DNA of 39,339 nt from Melioribacteraceae bacterium (lineage in GTDB: Bacteria > Bacteroidota > Ignavibacteria > Ignavibacteriales > Melioribacteraceae), in contig JALSTI010000235.1 in NCBI GenBank assembly GCA_026983795.1, positions 1-39,339 on the forward strand. The letters are read 5' to 3'. Below the pieces are notes generated by a model. That model was not told where the DNA came from. It ran no database searches and worked only from the letters and a program-made list of their open reading frames with translations. The position numbers and the translations under genes were made by a program. Shown here piece by piece: positions 35,202-39,339 of the stretch (position 1 is the stretch's first letter; each line of letters starts with the position of its first letter).

Positions 35202-36543
35202 TATGAAATATAAAGCGACGCTCGCACTTTTTGCCCTATTGGTTATCTGGATTTTTCCCGTTAAAAAAGTAACCGCTCAAATTAAAGATCCCGATCCTTA
35301 CCGGTTTGCAAAAGAGATCCAATCGTTCAAATTACTTGATGAAAAGAATTGGTTCCCGAATGATGCATTACTGTTTGTTGGCAGCTCCAGCATAAGAATG
35401 TGGAAATCATATAAAGCATTTCCTAAATATAAAATAATAAACAGGGGATTCGGCGGTTCGCATATTTCCGATGTGAATTATTTTAGCAATAATTTGGTAT
35501 TAAAATATAAACCCAAAATGATTGTTTTTTATGCCGGTGATAATGATATATTTGCCGGAAAAAGTCCGGAAAGAGTATTAAACGATTATAAAAAATTTGT
35601 CTCAATCGTTTCCGACTCGCTTCCGGAAACAAAAATCATTTTTATTTCAATAAAACCCAGCTTAAACAGATGGAAATTTTGGGAAAATATGAGAAAGGCA
35701 AATAATTTAATCAAAGATTTTTGTTCAACCCTGGAGAAGCTATATTATCTTGATATTTCCAAAACATTACTAACGGATAATGGAAAACCGGAAAAAGATT
35801 TATTTAAAAAAGACGGCTTGCATTTGAATCAAAACGGTTATAATAAATGGAACAATGTGCTTTATCCGGTGATAACTTTTGATATTCTCAGGTCAATGGC
35901 TAAGTTAGACCAATTTTATATACCGGTTTTGGCTTACACTTCTACCGGTAATTACTCAAAAGCATTAACCGCTTTTAAGAGTTTGAAATCTTTCTGGGAA
36001 AAGTATAAACACAGTTATAAGAAGTACTTTTTTATAGATTCCCTTTGGAATGCCGATTTTGAAAATATGAATGAAATTTTTAAGTCGGCAGAAAAACAAT
36101 TAAAGTCCAATAACCTCAAAAAAGTTCATGAAACATTGGAACCGGTTAGAATTATTCAAATGAGATTACGTAAAAGAAATGGACTGCCATATTTTATTGA
36201 TAATTTGATAAAATTTCATGAACCGGTGGAAAAGTTAGTCCGTTCTGTAACAGAAGATAAAGGGAAAAACATTGCTGCTGAAAAATGGTTGTTTTACAAG
36301 GAATTAGCTGCAAGACTGAATAGAATTTGGAAAGATGTAAATATTGAAAAGTTAAATAATAAAATTTTTAATATGAATAAGAAAAACTTAACATTTATTA
36401 ATTCTTCCATACAAAAAGAAAAAACTAACCTTTATAAACTCAATAAAATAATCGCAAGTAGAAATAATGCGGGATTATTAAAAAGTGCAAAAGCGGTTAA
36501 AAAAGTTTTTGCTGATGTATTTAAATCCTTTGGAAAGTTTTAA
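35191..36543 (+). CDS. Secreted SGNH/GDSL-type hydrolase with long helical C-terminal domain
   Basis: The 450-residue protein has a signal peptide (YKATLALFALLVIWIFPVKK, then VTA). The SGNH blocks follow in order: ALLFVGSSSIRMWKSY (nucleophile Ser), IINRGFGGSHISDV (Gly), MIVFYAGDNDIFAG (Asn), and KDGLHLNQNGYNKWN (Asp and His), all within about residues 60-225. The family hydrolyses ester bonds of lipids, sugars or acyl groups outside the cytoplasm. The remaining about 220 residues are helical, rich in Lys/Asn/Leu, and have no known fold that I can name. Two starts are possible: ATG at 35191 (11-base overlap with the MFS gene) or ATG at 35203, one base after the MFS stop. Either gives a valid signal peptide. 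Confidence 0.82.
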   Translation: MKDSMKYKATLALFALLVIWIFPVKKVTAQIKDPDPYRFAKEIQSFKLLDEKNWFPNDALLFVGSSSIRMWKSYKAFPKYKIINRGFGGSHISDVNYFSNNLVLKYKPKMIVFYAGDNDIFAGKSPERVLNDYKKFVSIVSDSLPETKIIFISIKPSLNRWKFWENMRKANNLIKDFCSTLEKLYYLDISKTLLTDNGKPEKDLFKKDGLHLNQNGYNKWNNVLYPVITFDILRSMAKLDQFYIPVLAYTSTGNYSKALTAFKSLKSFWEKYKHSYKKYFFIDSLWNADFENMNEIFKSAEKQLKSNNLKKVHETLEPVRIIQMRLRKRNGLPYFIDNLIKFHEPVEKLVRSVTEDKGKNIAAEKWLFYKELAARLNRIWKDVNIEKLNNKIFNMNKKNLTFINSSIQKEKTNLYKLNKIIASRNNAGLLKSAKAVKKVFADVFKSFGKF

Positions 36544-36578
36544 TAAATTTTATTGTTGAATAATTGGAAGTTAGAATT

Positions 36579-37919
36579 ATGGCAAAAATAAAATATGTTA
36601 TTAAAAGAAGCGGGGCGATTGTTCCGTTCAAAAAAGAGAGAATAATGAATGCTATTTACCGGGCGGCAGTTGCCGTTGGAGGCAGGGATAAAAACAGAGC
36701 GGAATTTTTAGCCGATGAAGTTATAAAAATATTGGAATCAAAGTATAACGAAAACGACAAACCGAACATTGAAGAAATTCAGGATATTGTTGAAAAAGTA
36801 TTAATTGAAAACGGTCACGCTAAAGTTGCTAAAGAGTATATACTTTACCGCGATGAACGCAATAAAAAACGCAAAGAGGCAGCAAGGGTTGCTTCGGAAG
36901 CATCGGAGAATATTCCTTGGGCAAAAATTTGGCATGTGTTGGATTGGGCAGTTTCGCATAATCTTCATAAAGTTGAGTTATTGAACGAACGAATTAAAAA
37001 CGGTGAATTTCCGCATATTGTTCATGAATCCGAAGCCGCTTACGAAGACGATCTAAATATGGCGGCGGAAATGATTATTGATAGAATAAACAACCTTAAA
37101 ATGGTTTTCGTTAGCGGACCTTCTTCGTCGGGTAAAACTACTACTACAATAAAACTTGAACAGAGATTAAAGAAAAAAGGTTTAAGCTTTGTGCCCTTAA
37201 ATGTGGACCATTATTTCTTTGATCTTGAACTCCACCCTAAAGATGAATTCGGTGACTATGATTTTGAAACCCCTCAAGCATTAGATTTGGAATTAATTAA
37301 TCAACACTTAAAATTATTGAGTGAAGGGAAAGAAGTTAAAATTCCTTATTACGATTTTAAAGAAGGGAAGCGTTACTTAAATCAAACTCCAATGCAGCTT
37401 AAAAAAGGGGAAATTCTTTTAATCGATAGTTTGCATGGTTTGTATCCTCAATTCAGTAAAGATATTCCTGACAATTTAAAATTCAAACTGTATCTGGAAC
37501 CGCTATTGCAAATGAAGGGCGTTGACGGAAAATATATTCAATGGACGGATATTCGAATGATTAGAAGAATGTTAAGGGATTCGGTCCACCGTGCTTACAA
37601 TCCTAAGCAAACGTTGGAACATTGGCATTATGTGAGAGCAAGCGAGTTAAGAAATATAATTCCCTACAGTAATACGGCAGACTTTATAATTAACAGCGCC
37701 ATGCCTTACGAAATTGCTTTATATAAACCAAAATTATTAGATAGTTTCAAAGAATGGAAAGAAGAATATAAAGGGAACCCTTTAAGGGAAGACGCTTTTG
37801 TAAGATCGGAAAGGATATATAATATGTTAAATTCCGTTGAAGGCGTACTCGATGACTCACCGGTTCCTCAGGATTCTGTTCTAAGGGAATTTATCGGAGG
37901 CAGTATTCTAAAGTATTAA
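36579..37919 (+). CDS. ATP-cone plus uridine-kinase-like P-loop protein
   Basis: The 446-residue protein begins with an ATP-cone (VIKRSGAIVPFKKERIMNAI, then AVAVGG, then a helix ending EKVLIENGHAKVAKEYILYR), the regulatory nucleotide-binding domain found in NrdR and ribonucleotide reductases. A linker of about 70 residues follows. The second domain is uridine/phosphoribulokinase-like. It has VFVSGPSSSGKTTTTIKLEQ (Walker A near residue 177), VPLNVDHYFFD, the YDFETPQALDLELI region, KIPYYDFKEGKR, ILLIDSLHGLYP (Walker B), and RMIRRMLRDSVHRAY. It is probably a nucleoside kinase under nucleotide control. Such proteins are often mislabelled in databases. I chose ATG 36579, at the usual ATP-cone start, over a TTG at 36564. 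Substrate unknown. Confidence 0.82.
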   Translation: MAKIKYVIKRSGAIVPFKKERIMNAIYRAAVAVGGRDKNRAEFLADEVIKILESKYNENDKPNIEEIQDIVEKVLIENGHAKVAKEYILYRDERNKKRKEAARVASEASENIPWAKIWHVLDWAVSHNLHKVELLNERIKNGEFPHIVHESEAAYEDDLNMAAEMIIDRINNLKMVFVSGPSSSGKTTTTIKLEQRLKKKGLSFVPLNVDHYFFDLELHPKDEFGDYDFETPQALDLELINQHLKLLSEGKEVKIPYYDFKEGKRYLNQTPMQLKKGEILLIDSLHGLYPQFSKDIPDNLKFKLYLEPLLQMKGVDGKYIQWTDIRMIRRMLRDSVHRAYNPKQTLEHWHYVRASELRNIIPYSNTADFIINSAMPYEIALYKPKLLDSFKEWKEEYKGNPLREDAFVRSERIYNMLNSVEGVLDDSPVPQDSVLREFIGGSILKY

Positions 37920-37973
37920 TTGTTTTTATCAAGAAATCCACTCCAATTTTAATTTTAATACTATTTAAATACA

Positions 37974-38004
37974 TTGTTTGTCATTTGAGAAATTTATAAG
38001 TTTA
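37974..38004 (+). promoter_or_regulatory. Possible promoter upstream of the last gene
   Basis: TTG at 37974-37976, a 20-base spacer, then TAAGTTTA at 37997-38004. The latter differs from the Bacteroidetes TAnnTTTG by one base. The gap before it (37920-38039) is very AT-rich and holds no other feature I can identify. The assignment is weak. Confidence 0.3.
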
Positions 38005-38039
38005 ATTATATAAAATTGTAAATAAAAATCTTTCAAAAA

Positions 38040-39299
38040 ATGAATAATTATTTATATAATTTTATTCGTATTCTTATTTTTTCAATTATTCTCTTCCCTT
38101 TTAAAATTTATACACAAACAACTCAATTGGCAATAAAAAAAGATGCTCCTAAAGTTTACATAGATTGTTCCGGTTGCGACTTAAATTACCTTAAAGAGAA
38201 AATTCAATTTGTTAATTTTGTTTGGGACCGTAACGAAGCCGATGTTCACGTATTGATATCTAAAGAAAAAACCGGAAGCGGCGGTAAAATGAATACTGTT
38301 CTCTTTTTCGGGAAAAACAAATTTAACGGTGTTAACGATACTCTTAAATTTTCCGAAGAAAGTTTTAGTTCCGATGAATTAAACAGACGAAATCTTGTAC
38401 ATGTTTTAAAATTAGGACTTATCAAATACGTTTCTAAAACTCCCATTGCCGGTAAAATTAATATTACTTTTAATAATAAAAACGAAAAGAAGAAAAAAAT
38501 TACAGATGAATGGAATTTTTGGGTTTACAGTTTCAATTTGAATTCTTTCTTAAATGGACAGGAATCATCCGACTTTTTAGGACTTTGGACGTCTTTTTCT
38601 GCTAACCGGGTTGTTAAAGACCTTAAAATCAAACTCTCTTTAAGAGGAAACTACAGTGAAAGTAATTTTAAGTTTAACGATTCGGTTATTAAAAATATTA
38701 CAAGGGGTTACGGATTTTATTCCGCAATCATTCCGGCAATTGACGATCATTGGTCTTGGGGTATTTGGGTTACCGGCAGGTCTTCAACTTTTAGAAATAT
38801 TGATTTGGGTTTAAGTGTTGCGCCGGGTATAGAATATAATCTTTTTAAGTACAACGAATCGAATAATAAACAATTCAGATTCGCATACAAATTAAGCGGT
38901 AATTATAATAAATATTTGGAAGAGACTGTTTATTTCAAAACTAAAGAATATTTGTTGGAACAAAGTATTGCAGTATCGGCTATATTTATTAAACAGTGGG
39001 GAACCGTATCGGCAACATTAACCGAGCGGAACTTTATGCATAAATTTTCCATGAACTCTATTGAATTGGAAACCAGAATAAGATTGAATTTATTCAAGGG
39101 ATTTCGTTTGAGTATAACAGGTTCCTACTCAAGAATTCACAATCAAATATCATTAGCGCGTAAAAATGCTACCATTGACGAAGTCCTTCTTCAAAGAAGG
39201 GAACTGGAAACTCAATATGAATATTTCGGTTCGGTCGGAATATCCTTTAGTTTCGGCTCGATTTATAATAATATTGTAAATCCCAGGTTCGGAACTTAA
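38040..39299 (+). CDS. Outer-membrane protein with conserved N-terminal Cys-x2-Cys module
   Basis: The 419-residue protein has a signal peptide (FIRILIFSIILFPFKIYT, cleavage near TQ). The N-terminal domain reads VYIDCSGCDLNYLKEKIQFV, then VWDRNEADVHVLISKEKTGS, GGKMNTVLFFGKNKFNG and a helix ending LKLGLIKYVSKTP. I recall similar uncharacterised proteins in this and nearby phyla. From about residue 160 the sequence turns to beta strands (WNFWVYSFNLNSFLNG, LKIKLSLRGNYSE, GYGFYSAIIPAI, HWSWGIWVTGRSS, FRFAYKLSGNYN, and a final GSVGISFSFGSIYNN), in keeping with a barrel. The role is unknown. The final 40 bases of the window after this gene hold no feature. Confidence 0.6.
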   Translation: MNNYLYNFIRILIFSIILFPFKIYTQTTQLAIKKDAPKVYIDCSGCDLNYLKEKIQFVNFVWDRNEADVHVLISKEKTGSGGKMNTVLFFGKNKFNGVNDTLKFSEESFSSDELNRRNLVHVLKLGLIKYVSKTPIAGKINITFNNKNEKKKKITDEWNFWVYSFNLNSFLNGQESSDFLGLWTSFSANRVVKDLKIKLSLRGNYSESNFKFNDSVIKNITRGYGFYSAIIPAIDDHWSWGIWVTGRSSTFRNIDLGLSVAPGIEYNLFKYNESNNKQFRFAYKLSGNYNKYLEETVYFKTKEYLLEQSIAVSAIFIKQWGTVSATLTERNFMHKFSMNSIELETRIRLNLFKGFRLSITGSYSRIHNQISLARKNATIDEVLLQRRELETQYEYFGSVGISFSFGSIYNNIVNPRFGT

Positions 39300-39339
39300 T
39301 GTTATTACTCAATTACAACAGCGGTTACGCTTGCCGATA

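Noticed and set aside
1-39339. CRISPR array, prophage, insertion sequence, tRNA or rRNA
   Set aside because: I found no repeat-spacer structure, transposase, integrase, structural RNA or terminal inverted repeats in any gap; the longest gap is about 200 bases.

Overview
The window is low-GC, gene-dense bacterial chromosome. It is most consistent with the Bacteroidota/Chlorobiota/Ignavibacteria group. The reasons are an Alternative Complex III locus next to an A2-type caa3-like oxidase, Bacteroidetes-style envelope proteins, an ATP-cone nucleoside kinase, few strong Shine-Dalgarno sites, and one promoter that fits both the TTTG/TAnnTTTG consensus and a sigma70-like one. An Ignavibacteria-like organism is my best guess; this is inference, because no rRNA gene is present. 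I see no tRNA, rRNA, CRISPR array, insertion sequence or phage gene, and no gap above 300 bases.

Layout. (1) 1-3413: the end of a plus-strand cyclodeaminase gene converges on a minus-strand operon of hutI (histidine degradation), a degenerate cyclodeaminase-like paralogue, and a secreted NamZ/DUF1343 muramidase. (2) 3414-3575: a divergent intergenic region with a perfect inverted repeat and a good promoter for glgA. (3) 3576-12871: glgA, a GmhB-like HAD phosphatase, a lipoprotein, an outer-membrane barrel, a TPR protein, glyA, tatC, a polyprenyl diphosphate synthase and a small MORN-like protein. Many of these use TTG or GTG starts. (4) 13073-27815: a 15-kb respiratory island, all on the plus strand and tightly packed. 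It holds Alternative Complex III (pentahaem ActA, ActB, ActC, an ActD-ActE fusion, ActF), an unlisted 52-residue ORF between actA and actB, a membrane-anchored monohaem cytochrome c, SCO, oxidase subunits I, III, IV and II, haem O synthase, and an eight-helix membrane protein ending in a cytochrome c domain. (5) 27935-39299: prmC, dtd, an alkaline-phosphatase-superfamily metalloenzyme, comEC with a degenerate lactamase-like domain, murB, an MFS transporter, an SGNH hydrolase, an ATP-cone/uridine-kinase fusion and an outer-membrane protein.

How they fit. The polyprenyl synthase can supply the menaquinone tail and TatC can export ActB. ACIII oxidises quinol and passes electrons through c-type haems to the CuA site of the oxidase. 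CtaC here has no fused cytochrome c domain. Three c-haems encoded around it (the ActE domain, the separate anchored cytochrome, and the eight-helix protein) are therefore candidate donors.

The most unusual parts are the eight-helix cytochrome c protein, the 52-residue ORF overlapping actB, the ActD-ActE fusion, the structured leader before actA, the degenerate cyclodeaminase paralogue beside hutI, and ComEC with an apparently metal-free C-terminal domain.
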